DNA of 64,000 nucleotides from Phytohabitans kaempferiae. GTDB taxonomy: Bacteria > Actinomycetota > Actinomycetes > Mycobacteriales > Micromonosporaceae. Positions within the stretch are counted from its first letter, which is position 1; each line of letters begins with the position of its first letter. Shown one piece after another: positions 8,786 through 17,411 of the stretch. The notes under the pieces were generated by a model. The model ran no database searches, had not been told where the DNA came from, and saw only the letters and a program-made list of their open reading frames with translations. The position numbers and the translations under genes are program-made. The DNA lies in assembly GCF_042433955.1 (NCBI RefSeq), contig NZ_JBHLUH010000010.1, positions 53,677-117,676 on the forward strand. Direction: 5' to 3'.

Positions 8786-8879
8786 CCCTCGATGCTACGG
8801 GTTCGCGAGCGCGCGGCGAGACTCTCCTACCGGGCGGCGCTGCGCGGGGATGTCGTACCCGTGCCATAGCCTCTTGTGC

Positions 8880-9803
8880 ATGACGGTCGCGGAGCTCGGT
8901 GAGACTCTCGGTGAGACTGCGGCACAGCAGCCCGCCTATCCCACGCTCTCCCCCTCGCGCGCGGCCGACTTCAAGACCTGTCCCCTGCTCTACCGCTTCC
9001 GCACGATCGATCGCCTCCCCGAGCAGCCCACTCGCGACCAGGCCCGCGGCACGCTGGTGCACGCGGTGCTGGAGCGCCTGTTCGACCTGCCCGCGGCCAG
9101 GCGCACCGCGGCGGCCGCGGCCGGCCTGGTCACTCCTGAGTGGGAGCGGCTGGTCGAGGAGGCGCCGCCGCTGGCCGAGCTGCTCCCCGAGGGCGAGCGG
9201 GAGCCCTTCCTGGCCTCGGCGGCCGAGCTGCTGGAGGGCTACTTCACGGTCGAGGATCCGCGCCGCCTCGAGCCCGCCGAGCGGGAGGCTCTGATCTCGA
9301 CGGTGGTCGACGAGCGGCTGCTGATCCGGGGTTACGTCGACCGCCTCGACGTCTCCCCCGCCGGCGACCTACGCGTGGTCGACTACAAGACCGGTGGCGC
9401 GCCGCGCGAGGCGTTCGAGGCGCGGGCGCTGTTCCAGCTGAAGTTCTACGCGCTGGTGCTGTGGCGCACCCGGGGCGTCGTGCCGCGCGTGCTGCGCCTG
9501 CTCTACCTGCGCGACCGGGAGATCTGCGACTACGCGCCCGACCCGGAGGAGCTGGTCCGCTTCGAGCGCACGCTGCTGGCGCTCTGGCAGGCGATCGACC
9601 GGGCCACCGCCGAGCGCGACTTCCGGCCCAAGCCGAGCCGCCTCTGCGACTGGTGCAGCCACCAGGCGCTCTGCCCGGCCTACGGCGGCACGCCCCCGCC
9701 CTACCCGGAGCCCGGCGACGAGGCGGCGGCGAGCGCCCTCATCCCGCAGGAGGATGACCGGCTCACCGCGGGCGACGAAGGAGAAGCGCCCCGCAGCGGA
9801 TAG
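8880..9803 (+). CDS. RecB-family PD-(D/E)XK exonuclease
   Basis: A 307-residue single-domain nuclease of the PDDEXK_1 / Cas4-RecB family. It starts SPSRAADFKTCPLLYRFRTIDRLP, the family opening, then GTLVHAVLERLF (motif with metal-binding His), GYVDRLDV and VVDYKTG (the D...xEXK-like core, here D and K), and ends with RLCDWCSHQALCPAYGG, a Cys cluster that with an earlier Cys could hold an iron-sulfur centre. Such proteins sit next to trmI/mpa in many actinobacteria; there is no CRISPR array here, so a Cas role is not suggested. The ATG at 8880 was preferred over an upstream start at 8700, which would overlap the divergent M50 gene. Confidence 0.9.
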   Translation: MTVAELGETLGETAAQQPAYPTLSPSRAADFKTCPLLYRFRTIDRLPEQPTRDQARGTLVHAVLERLFDLPAARRTAAAAAGLVTPEWERLVEEAPPLAELLPEGEREPFLASAAELLEGYFTVEDPRRLEPAEREALISTVVDERLLIRGYVDRLDVSPAGDLRVVDYKTGGAPREAFEARALFQLKFYALVLWRTRGVVPRVLRLLYLRDREICDYAPDPEELVRFERTLLALWQAIDRATAERDFRPKPSRLCDWCSHQALCPAYGGTPPPYPEPGDEAAASALIPQEDDRLTAGDEGEAPRSG

Positions 9804-9813
9804 TTTCGCTCGT

Positions 9814-10017
9814 ATGAACGGGAGTCACGAGGCCACGGGCCGTGCGCACGACGGCGGAGCGTGGTCGGCGTGAGCGGGAGTCGCGAGGCTACGGCGCTCA
9901 ACCACGACGGCGGACGAGCGCCGAGCGACGGAGCGTGGTAGGGATGAGCGGGAGTCGCGAGGCTACGGCGCTCAACCACGACGGCGGACGAGCGCCGAGC
10001 GACGGAGCGTGGTAGGG
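9814..10017 (+). repeat. Tandem repeats, each a short ORF with its own start codon
   Basis: Three head-to-tail units lead into the histidine kinase. Unit 1 (9814-9869) is a shorter, diverged copy; unit 2 (9870-9943) and unit 3 (9944-10017) are 74 bases and identical except for the first base (GTG versus ATG). Each encodes a 19-23 residue peptide starting (M/V)(S/N)GS(R/H)EAT. Unit 1 ends with a GTGA overlap onto unit 2; units 2 and 3 end TGGTAG, then GG, then the next ATG. A GGAG lies about 10 bases before each next start. The last unit places the kinase ATG at 10018. Confidence 0.9.
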
Positions 10018-11253
10018 ATGGCTCGCGTCGAGGCTGCGCCCGCCGGTGGCCCGGTGGTGGAGGGCTGGCGCGCGCGGCTGCGGCTCAGCCCGGCCGACAC
10101 GCGGGCGCTCGGGGCCGACACGCTGCTGACCGTCTGCGTCATCGCGGCGGAGCTGCTGCTCACCGCGTTCGGCCCGCCCGACATGCGCGCGACCGGCTGG
10201 CCGGCGATGGTCGGCTTGAGCCTGCTCGGCGGGCTCGCGCTGGTGCTGCGTCGGGTCGCCACGTTCACGGCCGCGGTCGTCGCGCTCGGCTCGCTCTTCC
10301 TCTCGGTCGTGACCGTCCACCAGCCGCTGACGGCGGCGATCGCGATCTTCCTGGTCACGTACACGGTGGCGGCCCGCCTCCCGCTGCGCCGGGCCGCCAC
10401 GACCGCGGTGGTGCTGTGGCTGCCCGTGCTCGTGCTCAACCTGGCCACCCCCTCCGACTACCGGCTCGACGGCATGTCCGCCGCCTACCTCATGTTCATC
10501 AACGGCCTGATGGCGCTGGTGACCTTCCTCATCGGACGTACGGTGCACTCCCGCCGCACCTCGACCCTGGCGCTGGAGGAGCGGGCGATCGCCGCCGAGG
10601 CCAACCAGCGGGCCCTGGCCGAGCAGGCGGTCGGCGACGAGCGCCGGCGCATCGCGCGCGAGCTGCACGACATGGTCGCCCACCACGTGAGCGTGATGGG
10701 GGTACTGGCGACCGGCGCGCGCCGCGTGCTCAATCGGGACGCGGAGGCGGCCGACGAGGCGCTCGCCACGATCGAGGACACCAGCCGCACCACGCTGCGC
10801 GAGATGCGCCGCCTGCTCGACGTGCTCCGCACCGACGCCGAACCGGCCGCCGAGATGTCCCCGCAGCCCGGCCTGGCGGGCATCGAGGCGCTGGTAGAGC
10901 AGGTACGCGAGGCGGGCCTCCCGGTCACACTGCGGGTCGACGGCACGCCCGGCCCGCTCGACTCCGGCGTCGCGCTCGCGATCTACCGGATCGTGCAGGA
11001 GGCGCTCACCAACACGCTCAAGCACGCCGGCAACGCCACCGCCCACGTGCGGCTCAGCTTCGGCGTGTACTGGCTGATCGTCGAGGTCTTCGACACCGGC
11101 CGCGGCCCCGCGCCCGGCTCGGACCAGTCGGTGGGGCACGGGCTCGTCGGCATGCGCGAGCGGGTCGCCCTGTACGGCGGCACGCTCCGCACCGGCCCCC
11201 GGCCCGGCGGCGGCTTCCGGGTATACGCGAAGATCCCCATGGAACAGGCGTGA
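10018..11253 (+). CDS. NarL-family sensor histidine kinase
   Basis: A 411-residue membrane kinase. Four to six hydrophobic segments cover about residues 30-175, with almost no extracellular domain, so it probably senses within or at the membrane. The HisKA_3 box is ERRRIARELHDMVAHHVSVM with H217 as phosphoacceptor; a C-terminal HATPase domain has the N box (QEALTNTLKHA) and G box (GHGLVGMRERVALYGG). It is followed at once by its response regulator. The ATG at 10018 is fixed by the end of the repeat array; a GTG at 10009 would read through it. Signal unknown. The adjacent ABC transporter is a plausible target of the pair. Confidence 0.92.
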   Translation: MARVEAAPAGGPVVEGWRARLRLSPADTRALGADTLLTVCVIAAELLLTAFGPPDMRATGWPAMVGLSLLGGLALVLRRVATFTAAVVALGSLFLSVVTVHQPLTAAIAIFLVTYTVAARLPLRRAATTAVVLWLPVLVLNLATPSDYRLDGMSAAYLMFINGLMALVTFLIGRTVHSRRTSTLALEERAIAAEANQRALAEQAVGDERRRIARELHDMVAHHVSVMGVLATGARRVLNRDAEAADEALATIEDTSRTTLREMRRLLDVLRTDAEPAAEMSPQPGLAGIEALVEQVREAGLPVTLRVDGTPGPLDSGVALAIYRIVQEALTNTLKHAGNATAHVRLSFGVYWLIVEVFDTGRGPAPGSDQSVGHGLVGMRERVALYGGTLRTGPRPGGGFRVYAKIPMEQA

Positions 11254-11273
11254 CCGCGGCAGAGGAGACCAGC

Positions 11274-11948
11274 GTGACTCAGGAACGGCCGGTGCGGATC
11301 CTGCTCGCCGACGACCAGCCGCTGCTGCGGACCGGGTTCCGGATGGTGCTCGGCGCCGAGGAGGACCTGGACATCGTCGGCGAGGCGGGCGACGGCGCCG
11401 AGGCGGTCGACCTCGCCCGCCGGCTGCTGCCCGACGTGGTGCTGATGGACATCCGGATGCCCCGCCTCGACGGGGTGGCGGCGACCCGCGCGATCGTCGA
11501 CGCCCGCCTGCCGGTGCGCGTGCTCATCCTCACCACCTTCGACCTCGACGAGTACGTGGTGGGCGCGCTCCGGGCCGGCGCGAGCGGCTTCCTCGCCAAG
11601 GACGTACCGGCGGAGGACCTGGTGACCGCGATCCGCACGGTGGCGGCCGGCGAGGCGGTGGTGGCGCCGCGGATCCTCAAGCGGCTGCTCGACCGGTTCG
11701 CGGAGAGCCTGCCCGACCCCTCCGCCACCCCGCCGAAGGCGCTCGACTCGCTGACCGAGCGGGAGCGGGAGGTGCTCGTACAGGTGGCGAAAGGGCTCTC
11801 CAACGCGGAGATCGCCAGCGAGCTGTCGGTCAGCGAGACCACGATCAAGACGCACGTCGGGCATGTGCTCACCAAGCTCGGCCTCCGGGACCGCGTGCAG
11901 GCGGTCGTACTCGCCTACGAGACCGGCCTCGTCCGCCCCGGCGCGTAG
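11274..11948 (+). CDS. NarL/LuxR-type response regulator
   Basis: A 224-residue partner of the kinase. The receiver domain has acidic pocket DDQ, phosphoacceptor D59 in VVLMDIRMP, and the conserved T and K (LTTFD; FLAKDVPAEDL). The C-terminal LuxR helix-turn-helix reads LTEREREVLVQVAKGLSNAEIA then SVSETTIKTHVGHVLTKL. The GTG at 11274 has AGAGGAG in front of it; an alternative GTG at 11250 overlaps the kinase stop (GTGA) and would add 8 residues. A spaced inverted repeat, CGGGTAC/GTACCCG at 11994-12026, follows and could be a regulator site for the ABC genes downstream (weak). Confidence 0.93.
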   Translation: MTQERPVRILLADDQPLLRTGFRMVLGAEEDLDIVGEAGDGAEAVDLARRLLPDVVLMDIRMPRLDGVAATRAIVDARLPVRVLILTTFDLDEYVVGALRAGASGFLAKDVPAEDLVTAIRTVAAGEAVVAPRILKRLLDRFAESLPDPSATPPKALDSLTEREREVLVQVAKGLSNAEIASELSVSETTIKTHVGHVLTKLGLRDRVQAVVLAYETGLVRPGA

Positions 11949-12084
11949 CGCTCGTCTCCAGGGGGACCGCGCCCTACTCCTCCGGGGTGACATCGGGTAC
12001 CCGGCGCATTGCGCACGACGTACCCGAAGACTCTCCGCAAGCACGACGGCTCGGGCCCTTTAGTGACCTAGCGTGAGATCCGTC

Positions 12085-12168
12085 ATGAGCGAGCGGAGCG
12101 AGCGAGTCATTGGGCACAGTGCAACTGGAGCCTCGTGCCCGCCCGCGGCGCAGCGAGGACGGGCATGA
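12085..12168 (+). repeat. Leader ORF of the MSER...PAAxRGR family
   Basis: A 27-codon ORF, MSERSERVIGHS at the start and CPPAAQRGRA at the end, whose TGA overlaps a following ATG at 12165 (ATGA). That ATG opens a 66-codon frame ending at 12365, nine bases before the ABC ATPase; its sequence is low-complexity and made of hairpins, so I do not call it a gene. The leader belongs to the repeat family at 7557, 47468, 60999 and 63762. The interval 11949-12084 holds no gene that I can support. Confidence 0.75.
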
Positions 12169-12179
12169 GCGATCGGGGG

Positions 12180-12277
12180 ATGGCCTCGGCAGAGGCCATG
12201 TGCGGAGGCGCGCTCAGGGGCAACCCTGAGCGTTCCTCGGGGGGCGCCCGCATCCAAAGGTGGGGAACGGGTTCCCC
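12180..12277 (+). promoter_or_regulatory. Structured leader with serial hairpins before the ABC genes
   Basis: Three perfect stem-loops lie in a row: ATGGCCTC-GGCA-GAGGCCAT (12180-12199), CGCTCAGGG-GCAA-CCCTGAGCG (12211-12232, a GNRA tetraloop), and GGGGAAC-GG-GTTCCCC (12262-12277). They sit between a leader ORF and the ATPase gene at 12375. They may form an RNA control region or protect the transcript. No known riboswitch was recognised. Confidence 0.55.
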
Positions 12278-12374
12278 CCGGAGGCGGACGATTCTCCCCG
12301 GCCTCGCCGTGAACATGGATGCTGCCGGCCGGTCCAACGCGTCCGGCCGGACCAGATTCTCTTGAGGGGGACGA

Positions 12375-13145
12375 GTGACAACGACGGCAGCCCGCGACAC
12401 GCACGTGGCCGCCCGCGCCACCGACGTGTGGAAGGTGTACGGCGCCGGCGAGGCCCAGGTGGTCGCGCTGCGAGGGGTGACCGCCGAGTTCGACCGGGGG
12501 CGTTTCACCGCGATCATGGGGCCGTCCGGCTCCGGCAAGTCCACGCTGATGCACTGCCTCGCCGGGCTCGACTCGGTGACCCGGGGCCAGGTGGCGATCG
12601 GCGAGACGGTGGTCACCGGGCTCGGTGACGCCGGCCTGACCAAGCTCCGCCGCGACAAGGTGGGCTTCATCTTCCAGCAGTTCAACCTGCTGCCCACGCT
12701 CTCCGCGAAGGAGAACATCCTGCTGCCGCTCTCCATCGCCGGGCGCAAGCCCGATCAGGAGTGGTTCGACACGGTGATCACCACGGTGGGGCTCGGCGAC
12801 CGCCTCGGCCACCGCCCCAACCAGCTCTCCGGCGGCCAGCAGCAGCGCGTGGCGTGCGCCCGCGCGCTCGTCTCCCGCCCCGAGGTGATCTTCGCGGACG
12901 AGCCGACCGGCAACCTCGACTCCCGATCCGGCGCCGAGGTGCTCGCGTTCCTCCAGCGCTCCGTCCGGGAGTACGGGCAGACGATCGTCATGGTGACCCA
13001 CGACCCGGTGGCCGCCTCGTACGCGGACCGCGTGGTCTTCCTCGCCGACGGCCAGATCGTCTCCGAGCTTTACGACCCGACCCCGGAGACGGTGCTCGAC
13101 ACGATGAAGCGACTCGACGTGCTGGCCGGCGAGGCAGCCCAGTGA
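12375..13145 (+). CDS. ABC transporter ATPase, LolD/MacB type
   Basis: A 256-residue nucleotide-binding subunit. Walker A GPSGSGKST, Q-loop FQQFNLLPTLS, signature LSGGQQQRVACARAL, Walker B VIFADEPTGNLDS and H-loop THD are intact. The NLDSRSG and insertion pattern is that of the LolD/MacB/FtsE group that works with FtsX-type permeases. It starts at GTG with GAGGGGG in front. The permease follows after 70 bases. Members of this group export peptides, lipids or antibiotics, or drive cell-wall remodelling; the substrate is not evident. The two-component pair upstream suggests an antibiotic or envelope-stress response module (inference). Confidence 0.95.
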   Translation: MTTTAARDTHVAARATDVWKVYGAGEAQVVALRGVTAEFDRGRFTAIMGPSGSGKSTLMHCLAGLDSVTRGQVAIGETVVTGLGDAGLTKLRRDKVGFIFQQFNLLPTLSAKENILLPLSIAGRKPDQEWFDTVITTVGLGDRLGHRPNQLSGGQQQRVACARALVSRPEVIFADEPTGNLDSRSGAEVLAFLQRSVREYGQTIVMVTHDPVAASYADRVVFLADGQIVSELYDPTPETVLDTMKRLDVLAGEAAQ

Positions 13146-13215
13146 AGACGTTTCCCGCCCGATCCGCCGCGCCCTCCGGCGCCGCGGGCCACGCCCTGAC
13201 GGAGGTGACGACGCC

Positions 13216-15765
13216 ATGATCCGCGCAACCATGAAGAGCCTCATGGCGCGCAAGCTCCGGCTGATCCTGTCCGGGCTGGCGGTCGTCCTGGGCGTGATGT
13301 TCGTGTCCGGGGCCTTCGTGCTCACCGACACGCTCGGCCGCTCGTTCGACTCGATCTTCTCCACGGCGTACGCGCACACCGACGTGGGCGTGGCCGCCAA
13401 GCCCAAGGTGTCGGTGAGCGAGTTCGAGGGCGAGCAGGCCGCCGCACCGTTCCCGGCCTCCACTGTGGACAAGGTGAAGGCGGTGCCGGGCGTGGCCCAG
13501 GCCACCGGCTTCGTCTCCACCGACGGCGCCCGCCTCATCGGCACCAACGGCAAGGTGGTCACCTCGTTCGGCCCGCCGCAGCTCGGCGAGAGCTGGAACG
13601 CGCAGGACGAGCTCATCGAGCTGCGCGAGGGGCGCGGTCCGGCCGCCGACAACGAGATCGCCATCAACGCCACGCTCGCCGACGCGGCCAAGGTGAAGGT
13701 GGGCGACACGGTCGGCGTCCTCACCCGCGAGCCGCGCCAGGACTTCACGATCGTCGGCGTCTTCGGCTACAGCGGTGGTCGCGACAGCCTTGGCGGCGTG
13801 CAGCAGGTGCAGTTCACGGAGCCGGTGGCGCAGAAGCTGATGCTCGGCGAGACCGGCATGTGGAACGGCATCACCGTCAAGGCCGCCAGCGGCGTCACGC
13901 ACGAGCAACTGCGCGACGACATCGCCGCCACGCTCGGCGGCGACTACCAGGTGAAGACCGGCCAGCAGCTCGCCGACGACGCCGCCGGGGGCCTCAAGCA
14001 GGGGCTGAGCTTCTTCAACAACATCCTGCTCGGCTTCGCCGGCGTGGCGCTGTTCGTCGGCATCTTCCTGATCCTCAACACGTTCTCGATCATCGTGGCC
14101 CAGCGCACGCGCGAGCTGGCGCTGATGCGCGCGGTCGGCGCCAGCCGCCGGCAGATGATCGGCTCGGTGCTCATCGAGGCGGTCGTCATCGGCCTGGTCG
14201 CCTCCGTGCTCGGCCTGGGCGCCGGCGTCGGGGTGGGCGCGCTGCTCGCCTTCGTCTTCGGCCAGGTGGGCGGCCTCGAGATGGCGTCGGTCGGCGTGCC
14301 GGCCTCGGCGGTGATCAGCTCCTTCCTGGTCGGCCTGCTGGTGACGGTGGTCGCCGCGGTGCTCCCGGCGCTGCGGGCCTCCCGCATCCCGCCGGTCGCC
14401 GCGATGCAGGAGGTCGCCACGCCCGACCGTCCGCTCACGAAGATCACCGTCGCCGGCGCGATCGTCGGCGCCGTGGGCGGTGCGCTGCTCGCGCTCGGCC
14501 TCACCGGCAACGCCGGCGGCGACGCGACACTGTGGACGATCCTGGGCGGCGTACTGGTCACGTTCATCGGCGTGGCGCTGCTCACCCCGCTGGTGAGCCG
14601 GCCCGTGGTGAGCCTGCTCGGCCGGATCTTCTCCTGGTCGGTGCCGGGCAAGCTGGGCCGCCTCAACTCCGGCCGCAACCCGCGGCGGACAGCCATCACG
14701 GCGGCCGCGCTGATGGTCGGCATCGCGCTGGTCACCGGCGTCACGGTGCTGCTCGACTCGGCGAAGTCGAGCATCACCAAGCTCGCCGAGAACACGATCA
14801 ACGCGGAGCTGGTCATCTCCGGCGTGCAGAGCGGGCCGCGCCCGCCGTCCTTCGACGCCGCGGTCATCGACCAGGCCAGAAGCATTCCGGGGGTACGGGC
14901 CGCGGCCGGCATGTACGCCGACCTGGGCGAGGTCAACGGCGAGCGGGAGTACCTCACCGCGGTCACCGACGTCGCCGCGCTGCGTGACGTCTACCGGGCC
15001 GAGGTCTCGGCCGGCGACATCGGCTCGCTCGCGCCCAACCAGTTGCTGGTCGACTCCAAGACCGCGGCCGACCTGGGTCTGTCGGTGGGCTCGACGCTCA
15101 CGGTCCAGCTCTCCCGGGGCGACGCGCAGACCTACACGCTCTCCGGCATCTACAAGGAGTCCGACCTGTACGGCGGCTTCGTGCTGCCGCAGGAGGCGAC
15201 CAGGGACTTCGCCAACCCGCAGCCGATGCAGGGCTTCATCCAGCTCGCCCCGGGCACGCCGGTCAGCCAGGTGGAGCCGCAGGTCGACCGCCTGCTCGCG
15301 GACAGCCCCGAGGTGTCGGTGGCCGACCGGAGCAAGTTCATCGAGCAGCAGACCAGCGGCTTCGACCAGATCCTGCTCATGATCCAGGTGTTGCTGGCGC
15401 TGGCGATCCTGATCGCCGTACTCGGCATCGTCAACACGCTGGCGCTGTCGGTGCTGGAGCGGACCCGCGAGCTGGGTCTGCTGCGCGCCATCGGCCTGCG
15501 CCGCGCGCAGACGATGCGCATGGTCACGGTCGAGGCCGTGGTGATCTCGATGTTCGGGGCGATCCTCGGCATCGTGGTCGGCACCGGTCTTGGCGCCGCG
15601 GTGGTCCGCGCCCTCCGGGACGACGGCATCACCGACCTCGTCCTTCCCTGGTCCCAGATGGGGCTGGCCGTGGTACTGGCAGCGATCGTAGGAGTGGTCG
15701 CCGCGATCCTGCCCGCGATCCGCGCCGCGCGCTTGAACGTGCTCGGTGCGATCGCCCACGAATAG
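13216..15765 (+). CDS. ABC transporter permease, duplicated FtsX/MacB type
   Basis: An 849-residue permease made of two FtsX repeats. The first has a transmembrane helix at about 16-38, a large extracellular domain, then three helices (about 270-390); the second repeats this, with a central helix near 490-515 and three helices at the end. Between repeats the spacing matches DUF214-type exporters. RTRELALMRAVGASRRQMI and RTRELGLLRAIGLRRAQTMRM are the paired coupling helices that contact the ATPase. It starts at ATG after GGAGGTGACGACGCC. It forms a two-gene unit with the ATPase and ends at a strong hairpin. Confidence 0.94.
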   Translation: MIRATMKSLMARKLRLILSGLAVVLGVMFVSGAFVLTDTLGRSFDSIFSTAYAHTDVGVAAKPKVSVSEFEGEQAAAPFPASTVDKVKAVPGVAQATGFVSTDGARLIGTNGKVVTSFGPPQLGESWNAQDELIELREGRGPAADNEIAINATLADAAKVKVGDTVGVLTREPRQDFTIVGVFGYSGGRDSLGGVQQVQFTEPVAQKLMLGETGMWNGITVKAASGVTHEQLRDDIAATLGGDYQVKTGQQLADDAAGGLKQGLSFFNNILLGFAGVALFVGIFLILNTFSIIVAQRTRELALMRAVGASRRQMIGSVLIEAVVIGLVASVLGLGAGVGVGALLAFVFGQVGGLEMASVGVPASAVISSFLVGLLVTVVAAVLPALRASRIPPVAAMQEVATPDRPLTKITVAGAIVGAVGGALLALGLTGNAGGDATLWTILGGVLVTFIGVALLTPLVSRPVVSLLGRIFSWSVPGKLGRLNSGRNPRRTAITAAALMVGIALVTGVTVLLDSAKSSITKLAENTINAELVISGVQSGPRPPSFDAAVIDQARSIPGVRAAAGMYADLGEVNGEREYLTAVTDVAALRDVYRAEVSAGDIGSLAPNQLLVDSKTAADLGLSVGSTLTVQLSRGDAQTYTLSGIYKESDLYGGFVLPQEATRDFANPQPMQGFIQLAPGTPVSQVEPQVDRLLADSPEVSVADRSKFIEQQTSGFDQILLMIQVLLALAILIAVLGIVNTLALSVLERTRELGLLRAIGLRRAQTMRMVTVEAVVISMFGAILGIVVGTGLGAAVVRALRDDGITDLVLPWSQMGLAVVLAAIVGVVAAILPAIRAARLNVLGAIAHE

Positions 15766-15779
15766 CCCGACGGGGGACA

Positions 15780-15811
15780 GATGGGGGCGGCTCGGGCGGG
15801 CCGCCCCCATC
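15780..15811. terminator. 12-bp perfect hairpin after the permease
   Basis: GATGGGGGCGGC pairs perfectly with GCCGCCCCCATC across eight bases. It lies 14 bases after the permease stop and before the convergent HAD gene end, so it could serve both. A short TTT follows on the plus side. Confidence 0.75.
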
Positions 15812-15899
15812 GACGTTTCCTTGAGCTCTCGCCCGGCGGTGCTCGGCCGCCGCCTTGGGCTCGCCGCGCTCTGCCACCGTTTGGGCCGGCCGCGGCGCT

Positions 15900-16583
15900 C
15901 TACCGCGTGACCTCGGCGGGGGCGAGCAGCGTACCCAGGAGGGTCAGGTCGACGCCGGCCAGGCTCTCCAGCAGGTGCAGGCCCTCGCAGGGGTCGAGCG
16001 GCACCTCGCTCGGCACGCCCAGCACCGCCGCCCCGGCGGCCAGCGCGCTCGTCACGCCCGCCCGGGAGTCTTCGATCGCCACGCAGCGCTCGATCGGCAC
16101 GCCCAGCAGGCGGGCGGCCGTGCGGTAGGGCTCCGGGTCGGGTTTGGGGGCGCGCACCTCGTCACCGGCGACGACCACGTCGAAGTTGTCGCGGCCCAGC
16201 GTCTTTAGCGCCACCTCGACCAGCGGGCGGGCGGTGGAGGTGACCAGCGCGGTGGGCAGCGGCGCCGCGCGGACCGCCTGGAGCAGCCCCAGCGCGCCCG
16301 GCCGCCACACCAGCCCGGTGCGGAACAGCTCGCTCATCCGGCGCGTGATCCAGTCGCGGCTGGCGTCAAGCTCGCGCCATTCCTGGCCGATGTCGGCGTG
16401 CAGGATCCGCATCGAGGTGGCGGCGTCGCTGCCGACCATCGCGATCCGGGCGGCGTCGGAAAGGCTTCCCCCGTACTCGATGGCAAGCTCGCGGAGGGCG
16501 ACATCCCACAACCGCTCGCTGTCGACGAGCGTGCCGTCCATGTCGAACAAAACGGCGGCGAGACCCGGGTTGCTCTGCGTCAC
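15900..16583 (-). CDS. HAD-family phosphatase (beta-phosphoglucomutase-like)
   Basis: A 227-residue haloacid-dehalogenase hydrolase. Motif I is FDMDGTLVDSERLW (nucleophile Asp), motif II is LVTST, motif III a Lys in KPDPEPY, and motif IV is CVAIEDSRAGVTSALAAGA. The helical cap after motif I places it in the beta-phosphoglucomutase/phosphonatase subgroup acting on small phosphorylated sugars or similar. Substrate unknown. It starts at GTG 16583. The lipoprotein protease lies 64 bases upstream on the same strand. Confidence 0.9.
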   Translation of the reverse strand: MTQSNPGLAAVLFDMDGTLVDSERLWDVALRELAIEYGGSLSDAARIAMVGSDAATSMRILHADIGQEWRELDASRDWITRRMSELFRTGLVWRPGALGLLQAVRAAPLPTALVTSTARPLVEVALKTLGRDNFDVVVAGDEVRAPKPDPEPYRTAARLLGVPIERCVAIEDSRAGVTSALAAGAAVLGVPSEVPLDPCEGLHLLESLAGVDLTLLGTLLAPAEVTR

Positions 16584-16647
16584 CGGTCGATCCTCCCCGA
16601 TCCGGCGCGGCGGCTGGCACGGCGTACGCGCCGGTGTGGCCGACGCC

Positions 16648-17340
16648 TCAGAGGTCGCACGGCTCGAGCGAGCCCTCGTACCCCTCGAAGAACGCGTTGG
16701 TGCGCTGCTGGGCCGTGCCGTGCGCGTTGGGCGCGAACCACGGCTGCCCCGGGTCGTCCCCCACCGCCAGCAGCCCCCGCCGGAACTCGTCGAGGTCGCC
16801 GCGCGCCAGCGTGAGGCCGCCGGCCTTGACCGAGTCGCCGATGTACGCGCCGGCCATGCAGTCGGCCTGCAACTCCTGCTGGATCGTGTAGCGGTACTGG
16901 ATGCCGAGGCGCACCTGGACGGCGTGCGCGTACTCGTGGCCCAGCAGGTAGAAGATGAACGCGTCGCCGATCTGGCGGAAGGCGCCGACCGCCCACTCGA
17001 CGTCGTAGGCGATGAAGTCGCCCGCCGAGCAGTACGCCGCGTTGTTGCGGGTCAGCGGCTGGCCGCCGCACGCGACCTCGCCCTCCTGCCGGTACGGGAC
17101 GATGCGGCGCACCGGCTCGAAGTCGCGCACGCGCTGCGCCCAGTACGCCTCGGCGACCTCGACCGCGCCCTCGGTGTCCTGCTCGAACTCCTCGACGGTC
17201 ATCGTGCCGTCCTCCTGCTGTCCCGGCGAGGCGGGCGGCACTTCGGGCGGGGCGCCCTGGTCCTCCCCGGTGCCCACGAAGCACGCCGCCGCGAAGAGCG
17301 CCAGCACCAGACCGGAGAGCCGTACCCACCTCGTCGTCAC
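16648..17340 (-). CDS. Lipoprotein neutral zinc metalloprotease (YpfJ-like)
   Basis: A 230-residue exported protease. The signal peptide ends in a lipobox-like FAAAC (Cys20), so it is probably anchored to the membrane outer face. HEYAH (H135, E136, H139) plus ELQAD (E156) form the zinc site of the putative neutral zinc metallopeptidase family (PF04228). A Pro/Gly/Gln-rich linker (about 25-45) joins anchor and enzyme. It starts at GTG 17340 and is divergent from the GNAT gene 71 bases away. Natural substrates of this family are not known to me. Confidence 0.88.
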   Translation of the reverse strand: MTTRWVRLSGLVLALFAAACFVGTGEDQGAPPEVPPASPGQQEDGTMTVEEFEQDTEGAVEVAEAYWAQRVRDFEPVRRIVPYRQEGEVACGGQPLTRNNAAYCSAGDFIAYDVEWAVGAFRQIGDAFIFYLLGHEYAHAVQVRLGIQYRYTIQQELQADCMAGAYIGDSVKAGGLTLARGDLDEFRRGLLAVGDDPGQPWFAPNAHGTAQQRTNAFFEGYEGSLEPCDL

Positions 17341-17411
17341 GCCCCCGTTCTACCCGCCCGCGACGAGACCGAAGCGGATCCGCGCGGCGTGCCGCGTCTA
17401 CGCTGGCGGCC

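Noticed and set aside
8880..9803. RecB-like nuclease as Cas4 of a CRISPR system
   Set aside because: No CRISPR array or other cas gene nearby; the neighbourhood with trmI and M50 is the usual housekeeping one.
9870..10017. Tandem repeats as a CRISPR-like or iteron array
   Set aside because: Units are adjacent with no spacers and each is a reading frame ending at the next start; not CRISPR or origin-like.
12165..12365. A 66-codon frame after the leader ORF
   Set aside because: It consists of hairpin-forming, low-complexity sequence; better explained as a structured leader.
12988..15810. A 940-codon minus-strand frame opposite the FtsX permease
   Set aside because: Shadow of the permease, rich in His/Asp/Arg repeats with no family pattern.
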